Below the pieces are notes generated by a model that worked only from the letters and a program-made list of their open reading frames with translations, was not told where the DNA came from and ran no database searches. A DNA stretch of 64,000 nucleotides from Amaricoccus macauensis (GTDB lineage Bacteria; Pseudomonadota; Alphaproteobacteria; Rhodobacterales; Rhodobacteraceae): positions 372,001-436,000 of the forward strand of contig NZ_JACHFM010000002.1 in the NCBI RefSeq assembly GCF_014201905.1, read 5' to 3'. The translations under genes and the position numbers were made by a program. Position 1 is the first letter of the stretch, and every line of letters begins with the position of its first letter. Shown piece by piece: positions 34,177 through 41,924 of the stretch.

Positions 34177-34301
34177 GGCAGAGGCCCGCGCGGGAGGGCC
34201 GCGCGCACGCCCGGGCCAGGGGCTGCGAGCGGGGAATTGCGTTGCGCGGTTTCGGGCCTCTGCATATGGTGGCGCCGCAGCATTTTGGGGGCAGGTCACT
34301 C

Positions 34302-35177
34302 ATGGAAATCAGACGGGTAGGAGTGATCGGCGCGGGCCAGATGGGCAACGGCATTGCCCATGTATTTGCCCAGTCCGGCTATGACGTCGTCCTGCATGAC
34401 GTTTCCGAGGCAGCGATGGAAAAGGCGCTGGAGATCATCACCGCCAACATGGACCGGCAGGTCTCGCGTGGCCGGCTGAGTGCCGAGGATCGCGACACCG
34501 CCCTCGCGCGCATCAGCCTCGAGCGCGATCTGGCGGCGCTCGGGCAAACCGACCTGGTCATCGAGGCCGCGACCGAGCGCGAAGAGCTGAAGCACAAGAT
34601 CTTTGCGGCGCTGGTGCCGCATCTCGCGCCGCATACCATTCTCACCTCGAACACCTCGTCGATCTCGATCACCCGCCTCGCCAGCGGCACCGACCGGCCC
34701 GAGCGGTTCATGGGGTTCCATTTCATGAACCCGGTGCCGGTGATGCAGCTCGTCGAGCTCATCCGCGGCATCGCCACCGACGAGCCGACTTACAACACGC
34801 TGGTCGAGGTGGTGAAGCGGATCGGCAAGACGGCCTCCTCTGCCGAGGACTTTCCCGCGTTCATCGTGAACCGCATTCTTGTGCCGATGATCAACGAGGC
34901 GGTTTACACCCTCTACGAGGGCGTCGGTACCGTCGCGTCCATCGACCATGCCCTGAAGCTCGGCGCGAACCATCCGATGGGGCCGCTGGAACTCGCCGAT
35001 TTCATCGGGCTTGATACCTGCCTTGCCATCATGAACGTGCTGCACGAAGGGCTCGCCGACACGAAATACCGGCCGTGCCCGTTGCTGGTGAAGTACGTCG
35101 AAGCGGGTTGGCTTGGCCGCAAGACCAAGCGCGGGTTCTACGACTACCGTGGCGAGGAGCCGGTTCCGACGCGCTGA
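34302..35177 (+). CDS. 3-hydroxybutyryl-CoA dehydrogenase
   Basis: A 291-residue NAD(P)-dependent dehydrogenase. The Rossmann motif GAGQMG is at 10-15, the catalytic His is in MGFHFMNPVPVMQLVE, and the C-terminal dimer domain includes LGANHPMGPLELADFIGLD and ends KTKRGFYDY. It oxidises or forms acetoacetyl-CoA/3-hydroxybutyryl-CoA, feeding butyrate or PHB metabolism and the early steps of the ethylmalonyl-CoA pathway. ATG 34302 gives the family-standard start. Monocistronic in appearance. Confidence 0.94.
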   Translation: MEIRRVGVIGAGQMGNGIAHVFAQSGYDVVLHDVSEAAMEKALEIITANMDRQVSRGRLSAEDRDTALARISLERDLAALGQTDLVIEAATEREELKHKIFAALVPHLAPHTILTSNTSSISITRLASGTDRPERFMGFHFMNPVPVMQLVELIRGIATDEPTYNTLVEVVKRIGKTASSAEDFPAFIVNRILVPMINEAVYTLYEGVGTVASIDHALKLGANHPMGPLELADFIGLDTCLAIMNVLHEGLADTKYRPCPLLVKYVEAGWLGRKTKRGFYDYRGEEPVPTR

Positions 35178-35236
35178 CCCGCTCTGCCGTGCTATGCTGC
35201 CAACCCGTGATAATCGGGTAGTATCGGGGCCGGGGC

Positions 35237-35809
35237 ATGGCGCTGCGGGACACAGTGTTTGGCTGGGGGCTGTTCACGCGCGCGCTGCATTGGGCGCTCG
35301 CAGGGATCATCCTGTTCCAGATCGGTCTCGGCGTCTGGATGGTGAACTTCGTCCCCAACCTCTTCCATCGCGGTGACCTGACCCAGGTTCACAAGAGTTG
35401 GGGCGTGACGGCTTTCGGGCTCGCGCTGACCCGCATCTTCTGGCGGACGGCGAACCGCTGGCGCCGGCCACCCATGCCGCCGGCGATGCCCCGCTGGGAG
35501 ACACGCGCCGCTGCCGCGAGCCACAGTCTTCTCTATCTGCTGATGTTCGCGATCCCGCTGTCGGGCTGGATCCTCGTCTCGGCCTCGCCGATCGGCCACT
35601 GGCTGCACATACGCAGCCGCTTCTTCGGCCTCTTCGATCTGCCCGATCCGGTCGGCCATGCGAGCTATGCCATCGAGCATGCGGCGGGCGCGGTCCACAT
35701 CATCGGGGCGATCGTGCTCGGCCTTGTCATCTGCCTCCACGTCGGTGCCGCGCTGCGACATCAGTTCGTGAAACGGGACGGTGTGCTCACCCGGATGATC
35801 TCCGGGTGA
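35237..35809 (+). CDS. Cytochrome b561
   Basis: A 190-residue integral membrane protein with four helices. Heme-ligand histidines are visible in FTRALHWAL (His18), TQVHKSWGV (His52), the SHSLLY helix and IEHAAGAVHII. This bacterial b561 type shuttles electrons between the quinone pool and periplasmic acceptors; superoxide:ubiquinone activity is known for E. coli CybB. It is alone in its transcription unit, and a stem-loop overlaps its stop codon. Confidence 0.93.
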   Translation: MALRDTVFGWGLFTRALHWALAGIILFQIGLGVWMVNFVPNLFHRGDLTQVHKSWGVTAFGLALTRIFWRTANRWRRPPMPPAMPRWETRAAAASHSLLYLLMFAIPLSGWILVSASPIGHWLHIRSRFFGLFDLPDPVGHASYAIEHAAGAVHIIGAIVLGLVICLHVGAALRHQFVKRDGVLTRMISG

Positions 35810-35814
35810 GCACA
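35782..35814. terminator. Strong hairpin spanning the cytochrome b561 stop codon
   Basis: A perfect 13-bp stem (arms 35782-35794 and 35802-35814, core GTGCTCACCCGG) with a seven-base loop; the stop codon TGA at 35807-35809 is inside the right arm. It sits between convergent genes, so it probably ends both transcripts. Confidence 0.65.
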
Positions 35815-35819
35815 AGGGA

Positions 35820-36188
35820 TTACGCCGGCTCTTCGGTGCGACGGCTCGAAATGAACTGGTCGAATTCGGCACGGTCCTTGGCGGCGCGAAGCTGCTCGAG
35901 GAAGCTGACGAAGGCGTCACGCTCTTCCTCAAGGCGCTTCAGGGTCTCTTCACGATAGGAGTCGAACGCCGAATTTCCGGTCTTCTCCATGGCGTTGTTG
36001 CGGAAGCGGGCGCGGCGGCCCCAGGTGCGGCAGGTCATGCGATTGCTCCAGATGAGGAAGGCGAGAAGGGCAAGTCCGATGGGCCAGAAGGCGATGAAGG
36101 CGACCACCATGAGGGCGATCCAGGCGCCTCGGCCACGCTCGTCCAACGCATCCCGGCCGCGTTCCAGCCATCGGACGGGGGTGATCAT
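35820..36188 (-). CDS. DUF2852 membrane-associated protein
   Basis: A 122-residue protein with one transmembrane helix (about residues 21-43: ALMVVAFIAFWPIGLALLAF), then a basic stretch (TWGRRARFRNN) and a charged helical C-terminus (YREETLKRLEEERDAFVSFLEQLRAAKDRAEFDQFI) typical of DUF2852. Function unknown. The start at 36188 is favoured because AAAGGA lies seven bases upstream, whereas it would be too close to the in-frame ATG at 36194. It lies downstream of the tetR gene, with a palindrome at 36208. Confidence 0.87.
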   Translation of the reverse strand: MITPVRWLERGRDALDERGRGAWIALMVVAFIAFWPIGLALLAFLIWSNRMTCRTWGRRARFRNNAMEKTGNSAFDSYREETLKRLEEERDAFVSFLEQLRAAKDRAEFDQFISSRRTEEPA

Positions 36189-36207
36189 CGGCATTCCTTT
36201 CGATGTT

Positions 36208-36222
36208 AATGTTACTAACATT
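36208..36222. promoter_or_regulatory. Perfect palindrome, probable TetR operator
   Basis: AATGTTA-C-TAACATT is a 15-base perfect inverted repeat, 20 bases before the DUF2852 start and next to a further TGTTA half-site. It is AT-rich in a GC-rich setting and the same size as many TetR operators. The gene for a TetR regulator ends 52 bases away. Confidence 0.6.
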
Positions 36223-36273
36223 TACAAAGATCGGCGAGACACCCCCTCCGGTCAAGAGCCTCGCGACAAAAAA

Positions 36274-36918
36274 TCAGGTGGGGATCAGGCCGAGGCCCTG
36301 AAGGTAGACGACGACGCCGCTTTCCAGCATCTCGTCGGCGGAGTAGGGGGCCCGCGAGCCGGGTTTGCCACGGCCGAAGAGTTCGACGACCCCGTGGCTG
36401 AACGCCCAGATATGGTTCGCCACCATGGTCGCCGGTGGCCTGCGGTCGGCGGGCAGGCGCTCGGCCAGACGTTCCGCCGCCCGGATCAGGATCGCCATGG
36501 CGCGGTCCGCGGCGCGGGCGAGGTCGGGATTGGCCGCGACCGAGACGCCGCCCTCGAACATCGCCATATAGTGCGCCGGATGTGACCGGGCGAAGGCGAG
36601 ATAGGCGCGGCCGACCGCCATGAATGCCGACAGCGGCGAGGGCCGCCCGTCGTTCCACGCCCGTTCCAGCCAGTCGGCAAAGAGCTTGAAGCCCTGTTCC
36701 GCCACCGCCTCGATCAGCTCGTCGCGTCCCCGGAAGTGCCGATAGGGCGCAGCCGTCGAGACACCGGCGCCGCGCGCCGCCTCCGACAGCGTGAAGCCGA
36801 GGGGACCCTTCGCCTCGATCAGCGGCAGCGCCGCGTCGATCAGTCCCTGCCGCAGGTTGCCGTGATGGTAGCCGCGGCGTGTCCCGGTCTCTTCAGGGTC
36901 GGTCTCGTGATCCGGCAC
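36274..36918 (-). CDS. TetR-family transcriptional regulator
   Basis: A 214-residue protein. The helix-turn-helix (YHHGNLRQGLIDAALPLIEAKGPLGFTLSEAARGAGVSTAAPYRHFRGRDELI) covers about residues 14-66. The C-terminal ligand domain has ANHIWAFSHGVVELFGRG, typical of the TetR_C_33 type. The start is GTG 36918, five bases after the HPr stop codon, so it is likely translated with the PTS operon. The effector is unknown; the neighbouring palindrome marks DUF2852 as a target. Confidence 0.9.
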   Translation of the reverse strand: MPDHETDPEETGTRRGYHHGNLRQGLIDAALPLIEAKGPLGFTLSEAARGAGVSTAAPYRHFRGRDELIEAVAEQGFKLFADWLERAWNDGRPSPLSAFMAVGRAYLAFARSHPAHYMAMFEGGVSVAANPDLARAADRAMAILIRAAERLAERLPADRRPPATMVANHIWAFSHGVVELFGRGKPGSRAPYSADEMLESGVVVYLQGLGLIPT

Positions 36919-36922
36919 GGCC

Positions 36923-37189
36923 TCAGGCCGACTCGCCGAAACGCCCGGCCACGAGGTCGCGAAGGGCGTTGGCGAGCGCGTCGGCCTCGGCGCCGCCAGT
37001 TTCCACGTCGATGGTGGTCCCGCACGCCGCACCAAGCATCAGCAGGCCCATGATGGAGTCGCCGGACACTTCCATGCCGTCACGGCTCACCCTGGCAGAG
37101 GCGTCAAACCGCTCGACCGTCTCCACGAACTTTGCGGAGGCGCGAGCGTGCAGCCCCTTTTCGTTGACGATCTCAAGGGTAAGCTGCAT
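36923..37189 (-). CDS. ptsH: HPr-like phosphocarrier protein
   Basis: An 88-residue HPr. The phosphorylated His14 lies in KGLHARASAKF and the regulatory serine is Ser45 in SGDSIMGLLML, the site for HPr kinase. It relays phosphate from enzyme I to the EIIA upstream. In alphaproteobacteria this system has no sugar permease and acts in regulation. ATG 37189 gives the family-standard N-terminus, although the ribosome site is weak, so coupling to EIIA is likely. It lies between EIIA and TetR. Confidence 0.93.
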   Translation of the reverse strand: MQLTLEIVNEKGLHARASAKFVETVERFDASARVSRDGMEVSGDSIMGLLMLGAACGTTIDVETGGAEADALANALRDLVAGRFGESA

Positions 37190-37218
37190 TCCCGAATCCG
37201 TGGCCGTGAAATTGACGG

Positions 37219-37635
37219 TCAGATCGGGACCGGTATGCCTTTTTCGCCGACCCCGTCCACGCTGTTGATGTATTTGCGGCCGGCGGTCAAGGCACATGCA
37301 ACCGCATCGCGAAGCGGACGGTGCCGCTCCTTCGCGAGTTTGACCAGCATGGGCAAGTTCGCACCATAGAGCACGGTGCGGTCGGTGGTTTTCCGGCAGG
37401 CACCGACGGCGAGATTCGCCGGCGTGGAGCCAAACATGTCGGTCACGACGACAACGCCATCGCCGCGATCGACGGCTCTCACCGCCGCATCGACCTCTTC
37501 CTTCTTACTGCGAAGGTCGGCCTCGGCCTCGATCGCGACGGCCTCGGCCGCAGGGAGCTTGCCAACCACGTGTTCCATCGCCAGCAGATACTCCCTGGCG
37601 AGGCCCCCATGGGCGACAATCACGATTCCGATCAC
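37219..37635 (-). CDS. PTS EIIA component, mannose-family (regulatory)
   Basis: A 138-residue EIIA of the mannose type: IGIVIVAHGGLA with the phosphorylatable His9, then VVVVTDMFGSTPANLA and VLYGANLPMLVKLA. No EIIB or EIIC gene is present, so it is a regulatory phosphate acceptor, as in the PTS of other alphaproteobacteria. GTG 37635 overlaps the rapZ stop (GTGA), showing coupling. Its position between rapZ and HPr is conserved. Confidence 0.92.
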   Translation of the reverse strand: MIGIVIVAHGGLAREYLLAMEHVVGKLPAAEAVAIEAEADLRSKKEEVDAAVRAVDRGDGVVVVTDMFGSTPANLAVGACRKTTDRTVLYGANLPMLVKLAKERHRPLRDAVACALTAGRKYINSVDGVGEKGIPVPI

Positions 37636-38549
37636 GCTACACCCATTCCCGGAACTGGAGCCACGTCGCCCGTCGTCCGCTCCAGTTCCCTGTGACGAAT
37701 AGACACCTGCCACCCCTTTGCCGCAAGCGATTTTGCGAGCGCCTCCACGACTGACACTGACCGGTGCTGGCCGCCCGTGCAGCCGATTCCCACGCAGAAG
37801 TAGCTCTTACCCTCCGCCCGATAGGCCGGCAGCAGGAACGAGAGCAAGTCCTCGAGACGTGCGTAAAACCCGGCATAGTCCGGGTCCGCCTCCACGAACG
37901 CGCTGACCCGTGCATTCCGGCCGTCGAGGGGCCGCAGGGATGGCATCCAATGCGGATTCTTCAGGAACCGGACGTCGATTACCATGTCGGCGCCCCGCGG
38001 CAGGCCGCGCTTGTAGGAAAAGGACTGGAGCGTGATGGCAAGCCCGCTCCGTGCCTCGTCGTCGCCAAACTGCAGTGACAACTCCGCCTTGAGCTCGTGC
38101 GGCGTCATCGTCCGGGTGTCGATCAGCACGTCCGCTTGCTCGCGCAACGGGGCGAGAAGCGCAATCTCCCGCTCGATGCCGACGAGGGGCGACTCGTGCG
38201 GACTGAGCGGGTGGCGGCGGCGGGTCTCGCTGTAGCGCTGCACCAGGGTCTGGGCGTCGCAGTCGAGATAGACCAGCACCGGCGCCTGTCCGACGGATTG
38301 CTCGATCTCCGACATCGCACACGACAGGCGGTCCAGCGCGAACTCGCGGTTGCGTGGGTCGATGCCCACCACCACGGGGCGCGGCACCGGGCTCGCAAAG
38401 AGCCGCGGCAGGAAACTGAGGGGCAGGTTGTCGATCGCTTCGAATCCGAGATCCTCAAGCGCGCGGATCGCCGTCGACCGGCCCGATCCTGCAGGACCGC
38501 TGACGATAACGATGTGATGCCCGTTCTCTGGGGTTTCTGCCTCGGCCAC
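37632..38549 (-). CDS. rapZ: RNase adapter protein RapZ (P-loop nucleotide-binding)
   Basis: A 305-residue member of the YvcJ/RapZ family. The P-loop reads GPAGSGRST (18-26), with Arg in place of the usual Walker Lys. Conserved family blocks are IDNLP, DTRTMTPHELK, FSYKRGLPRGADMVIDVRFL and the C-terminal GCTGGQHRSV. In enterobacteria RapZ guides RNase E to GlmZ and senses glucosamine 6-phosphate; its role in alphaproteobacteria is less clear but linked to the PTS. GTG start; its stop overlaps the EIIA start. Confidence 0.93.
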   Translation of the reverse strand: MAEAETPENGHHIVIVSGPAGSGRSTAIRALEDLGFEAIDNLPLSFLPRLFASPVPRPVVVGIDPRNREFALDRLSCAMSEIEQSVGQAPVLVYLDCDAQTLVQRYSETRRRHPLSPHESPLVGIEREIALLAPLREQADVLIDTRTMTPHELKAELSLQFGDDEARSGLAITLQSFSYKRGLPRGADMVIDVRFLKNPHWMPSLRPLDGRNARVSAFVEADPDYAGFYARLEDLLSFLLPAYRAEGKSYFCVGIGCTGGQHRSVSVVEALAKSLAAKGWQVSIRHRELERTTGDVAPVPGMGVA

Positions 38550-38587
38550 CCGCGTAACCCTGTGCCCGTCTCGACCTGCGTTTCACC

Positions 38588-39022
38588 TCAGCCGATAAAC
38601 CCGCGGCCGTTCTGCACGATCATGCTCAACACGACATCAAGATTTGGGAGTTCCTTGCCGGAAATCAATTCGATGCGGGCTCCCAAGAGCGTGATGGACA
38701 CAGGTTGTGGCATTCGTGCCGCAGGCGGGCGGTCAAGATCGACGGCCAGAACCAGCGGAGCCTCGGGGATCGCCTGCACCCGCAGGAAACCGACCCCGCG
38801 CGCCTCGATCAATCCTGCGATCGCCGCGGGCGCACTTGCCACCAGTGCATCGCCGCGACGCTCCAGCACCACCCGATCATCGGCGACGAACTGAGCGCCG
38901 CGACCGATGAGCGCGAGCGCCAGTCCTGACTTTCCCGCCCCCGATGCTCCCAGAATCAGGAGGCCGCGACCGCTAAAGGCCACCACTGATCCGTGTACGA
39001 TGGTCGACAACGGCAATCCCAC
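38588..39022 (-). CDS. hprK: HPr kinase/phosphorylase, short alphaproteobacterial form
   Basis: A 144-residue protein that corresponds only to the catalytic C-terminal domain of Gram-positive HprK (about 310 residues), as is normal in alphaproteobacteria. Walker A is GASGAGKS at 25-32; His10 and the VADDRVVLE block (46-54) are the expected catalytic surroundings, and EARGVG is the family signature. It phosphorylates Ser45 of HPr. GTG start. First gene of hprK-rapZ-EIIA-ptsH-tetR and divergent from pckA. Confidence 0.93.
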   Translation of the reverse strand: MGLPLSTIVHGSVVAFSGRGLLILGASGAGKSGLALALIGRGAQFVADDRVVLERRGDALVASAPAAIAGLIEARGVGFLRVQAIPEAPLVLAVDLDRPPAARMPQPVSITLLGARIELISGKELPNLDVVLSMIVQNGRGFIG

Positions 39023-39259
39023 AGGCCGGATGTTTCCTTCTTCCGGTTACGAACGAAAACGAAAGCGAATCCCAACAGGACGAGACAATCACAGGCCATG
39101 TTTTCGCCACATTCCTGTTACATCAACCGAATCTGCACGATCGGCGCCAGAGCGTCCATGTTATAACTCCCGGGACGCCCCGACGCGAATGCGACGGGGC
39201 GCTGGTCTTTGGGTGCTCCGATCTGATCGGGTTTGAGATAAACGGAAGGTGAGCAGGGC

Positions 39260-40873
39260 ATGACAACGATGTTCAAGGTCGAGGACGAGGTGAACCCACG
39301 TATGACGCTGGAAAACACCGGGTTTCCGGGGGTTGGCAAGGTTCATTACAACCTTCTGGAGCCAGCGCTCGTCGAGGCCGCGGTCGCGCGCGGTGAAGGT
39401 CAGCTTGGTCAGGGCGGCGCCTTTCTCGTCTCCACCGGTCGCCATACCGGGCGGAGCCCCAAGGACAAGTTCGTTGTCCGGGAGCCGTCGGTCATTGACA
39501 GCATCTGGTGGGAAAACAACGGGTCGATGACCCCCGAGCATTTTTGCAGGCTCGCGGCGGACATGCGGGCTCACATCCGAGGCGGCGAGCTTTTCGTCGA
39601 GGATCTCTATGCCGGCGCTGATCCCGCTCACCGGGTCAACGTGCGCATCATCACCGAGCTCGCCTGGCACGGCCTCTTCTGCCGCCACCTGCTTCGCCGC
39701 CCCGAGCGCGAGGAGCTGAAGTCGTTCATGGCCGACTTCACCATCCTGAACTGCCCGACCTTCCAGGCGGACCCGGCGGTTCACGGCTGCCGCTCCGAGA
39801 CGGTCATCGCGATCTCGTTCGAGCAGAAGCTCGTCCTGATCGGCGGCACCGCCTACGCTGGCGAGAACAAGAAGGGTGTCTTCACCCTCCTGAACTACCT
39901 GCTGCCCGCAAAGGGCGTGATGCCGATGCACTGCTCGGCCAACCACGCCCGGGACGACGAGAATGACGTCGCGGTGTTCTTCGGCCTCTCCGGCACCGGC
40001 AAGACCACGCTTTCGGCCGACCCGGCGCGCATCCTGATCGGCGACGACGAACACGGCTGGTCGGACGAGGGCACCTTCAACTTCGAGGGTGGCTGCTACG
40101 CCAAGACCATCAACCTGTCGCCCGTGGCTGAGCCGGAAATCTACAAGACGACCAGCATGTTCGCGACGGTCGTTGAGAACATGGTCTATGATCCGGTCAC
40201 CCGCGAACTCGACTTCACGGACGACAGCCTGACGGCGAACACCCGTTGCGCCTATCCGCTCGAGGCGATCTCGAACGCGTCGGCGACCGCGCAGGGCGGC
40301 ACGCCGCGCAACATCGTCATGCTGACCTGCGACGCCTACGGTGTGCTTCCGCCGATTGCCCGGCTCACCCCGGCGCAGGCGATGTACCACTTCCTGTCGG
40401 GCTTCACCTCCAAGGTCGCCGGCACCGAGCGTGGTGTCACCGAGCCGCAGCCGACCTTCTCGACCTGCTTCGGTGCGCCGTTCATGCCGCGCCGTCCGGA
40501 AGTCTATGGCGCGCTGCTGCGCGACCGGATCGCTGAGTCCGGTGCCTCCTGCTGGCTCGTCAACACTGGCTGGACCGGCGGCGCCTACGGCACCGGCAAA
40601 CGGATGCCGATCGCCGCGACCCGTGCGCTGCTGACCGCGGCGCTCGACGGTTCGCTGAACTCGGTCGAGTTCCGCACCGACCCGAACTTCGGCTTCGAAG
40701 TGCCGGTGAACGTGCCGGGCGTCGATGCGAAGCTCCTCGACCCGCGCGGCACCTGGGCCAATCCGGCCGAGTACGACACGCAGGCGGCGAAGCTCGTCGG
40801 CATGTTCGCCGAGAACTTCAAGCAGTACGAGGAGCACGTCTCCGACGAGGTGAAGGCCAGCGCCATCGGCTGA
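39260..40873 (+). CDS. pckA: Phosphoenolpyruvate carboxykinase (ATP)
   Basis: A 537-residue full-length ATP-dependent PEPCK (oxaloacetate + ATP to PEP + CO2 + ADP), the first step of gluconeogenesis. Visible: [16 protein letters not shown] (substrate Arg), the kinase-1 P-loop [16 protein letters not shown], and [21 protein letters not shown] ribosome site precedes the ATG. The 237-base region to the divergent hprK contains CCGATC-T-GATCGG (39218-39230), a possible operator. A hairpin follows at 40906. Confidence 0.97.
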   Translation: MTTMFKVEDEVNPRMTLENTGFPGVGKVHYNLLEPALVEAAVARGEGQLGQGGAFLVSTGRHTGRSPKDKFVVREPSVIDSIWWENNGSMTPEHFCRLAADMRAHIRGGELFVEDLYAGADPAHRVNVRIITELAWHGLFCRHLLRRPEREELKSFMADFTILNCPTFQADPAVHGCRSETVIAISFEQKLVLIGGTAYAGENKKGVFTLLNYLLPAKGVMPMHCSANHARDDENDVAVFFGLSGTGKTTLSADPARILIGDDEHGWSDEGTFNFEGGCYAKTINLSPVAEPEIYKTTSMFATVVENMVYDPVTRELDFTDDSLTANTRCAYPLEAISNASATAQGGTPRNIVMLTCDAYGVLPPIARLTPAQAMYHFLSGFTSKVAGTERGVTEPQPTFSTCFGAPFMPRRPEVYGALLRDRIAESGASCWLVNTGWTGGAYGTGKRMPIAATRALLTAALDGSLNSVEFRTDPNFGFEVPVNVPGVDAKLLDPRGTWANPAEYDTQAAKLVGMFAENFKQYEEHVSDEVKASAIG

Positions 40874-40905
40874 CCGCCCTTCAGGCGACCTGCCACGATC
40901 TCAAG

Positions 40906-40936
40906 GATGCCGCGTCCTTTCCGGGGGCGCGGCATC
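40906..40936. terminator. Hairpin between pckA and the TSUP gene
   Basis: GATGCCGCG and CGCGGCATC make a perfect 9-bp stem, with 13 bases between the arms, inside the 70-base gap of two convergent genes. It likely serves both as a bidirectional terminator. Confidence 0.6.
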
Positions 40937-40943
40937 TGCGTCT

Positions 40944-41720
40944 TCAGAAGAGCGCCCGGCGCAGCAGGTTCAGCCCGGTCAGGATCAGGACGATCAGCGT
41001 CGCCCGGCGGAACACGTCCTGATCCAGCCGGTCGTGCACCGCATAGCCCACGAACATCGCGACCATGGTCGGGACCGTCATCCAGACCGAAGCGGGCAGG
41101 GTGGTTGCATCGAGAACACCCGAGTGCAGGTGCGCCGCGAACAGCACCACGGAGCCGATCAGGAACGACAGGCTCTGCACCCGCACCATTTCGGTCTTCG
41201 GCATGTCGAGGGTGATCATGTACATGACGAGCGGCGGCCCCCACACCCCGGTCAGTCCGCCGAGCACGCCTGAGACGAGCCCGACCGCGCCCTCGACCAG
41301 CCGGCGATGATGATCGGGGAAATGCGGCCGCCAGCCGGCGAGCTGGAGCGCCGCGAAGCCCGAGATGACGAGGCCGAGACCGGCGAACAGCACCTGTTCC
41401 GGCAGCAGGACGACGACCTGCGCCGTCAGCGCAATGGTCACCGTCAGGATCGCCAGCATCAGCCTGAACCGCCAGATGCTCACCAGCGCCGGCCCGATGC
41501 CTCCCCGCAGGCTCTGCACGAAGTTCGAGACCAGCATCGGGACGATGAGCAGTGCCACCGCCACCTCGAACGGCACGAACGATCCGGCGATGCTCACGCC
41601 CACGAGCGGCAGGGCAAAGCCGACCACGCCCTTGGCGAACCCGCCCGCGGCCATGGCAAACATGGCACCCAGCGTCGCGGCGAGGCCATATGTTGCCACG
41701 AATTCATTCAGTCCGAACAT
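40944..41720 (-). CDS. TauE/SafE (TSUP) family membrane exporter
   Basis: A 258-residue protein with about eight hydrophobic helices and the TSUP repeat motifs: AAGGFAKGVVGFALPLVGV in the first half and SGVLGGLTGVWGPPLVMYM in the second. The family exports sulfite, sulfoacetate or other organosulfonates, but many members are uncharacterised. GGAGGCTC precedes the ATG. No sulfur-metabolism gene is adjacent; it is divergent from mcd. Confidence 0.9.
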   Translation of the reverse strand: MFGLNEFVATYGLAATLGAMFAMAAGGFAKGVVGFALPLVGVSIAGSFVPFEVAVALLIVPMLVSNFVQSLRGGIGPALVSIWRFRLMLAILTVTIALTAQVVVLLPEQVLFAGLGLVISGFAALQLAGWRPHFPDHHRRLVEGAVGLVSGVLGGLTGVWGPPLVMYMITLDMPKTEMVRVQSLSFLIGSVVLFAAHLHSGVLDATTLPASVWMTVPTMVAMFVGYAVHDRLDQDVFRRATLIVLILTGLNLLRRALF

Positions 41721-41924
41721 GACGAGCCTCCCCGTGCCGCTTCGCAGGTCGGTGAACGCGATGCAACGCTAATAAGATTGTGGTGCGGAGTGCCGGAGGG
41801 ACGGAATGTTGCGTGTCAAATTGACGACGCTCGCCCTGGTGCCTATCCTGCGCGCAACTGCAGCAACTGATTCCGCGGCGCACAATCCGGTACGGATGTG
41901 GAGCGCTTGCCAGAAAGGAACCCG

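Noticed and set aside
32122-34299. Long leftward open frame (725 codons) opposite mucR and miaB
   Set aside because: It is antisense to two well-supported genes, is Arg/His/Asp-rich without any domain, and reflects the lack of stop codons in GC-rich antisense DNA.
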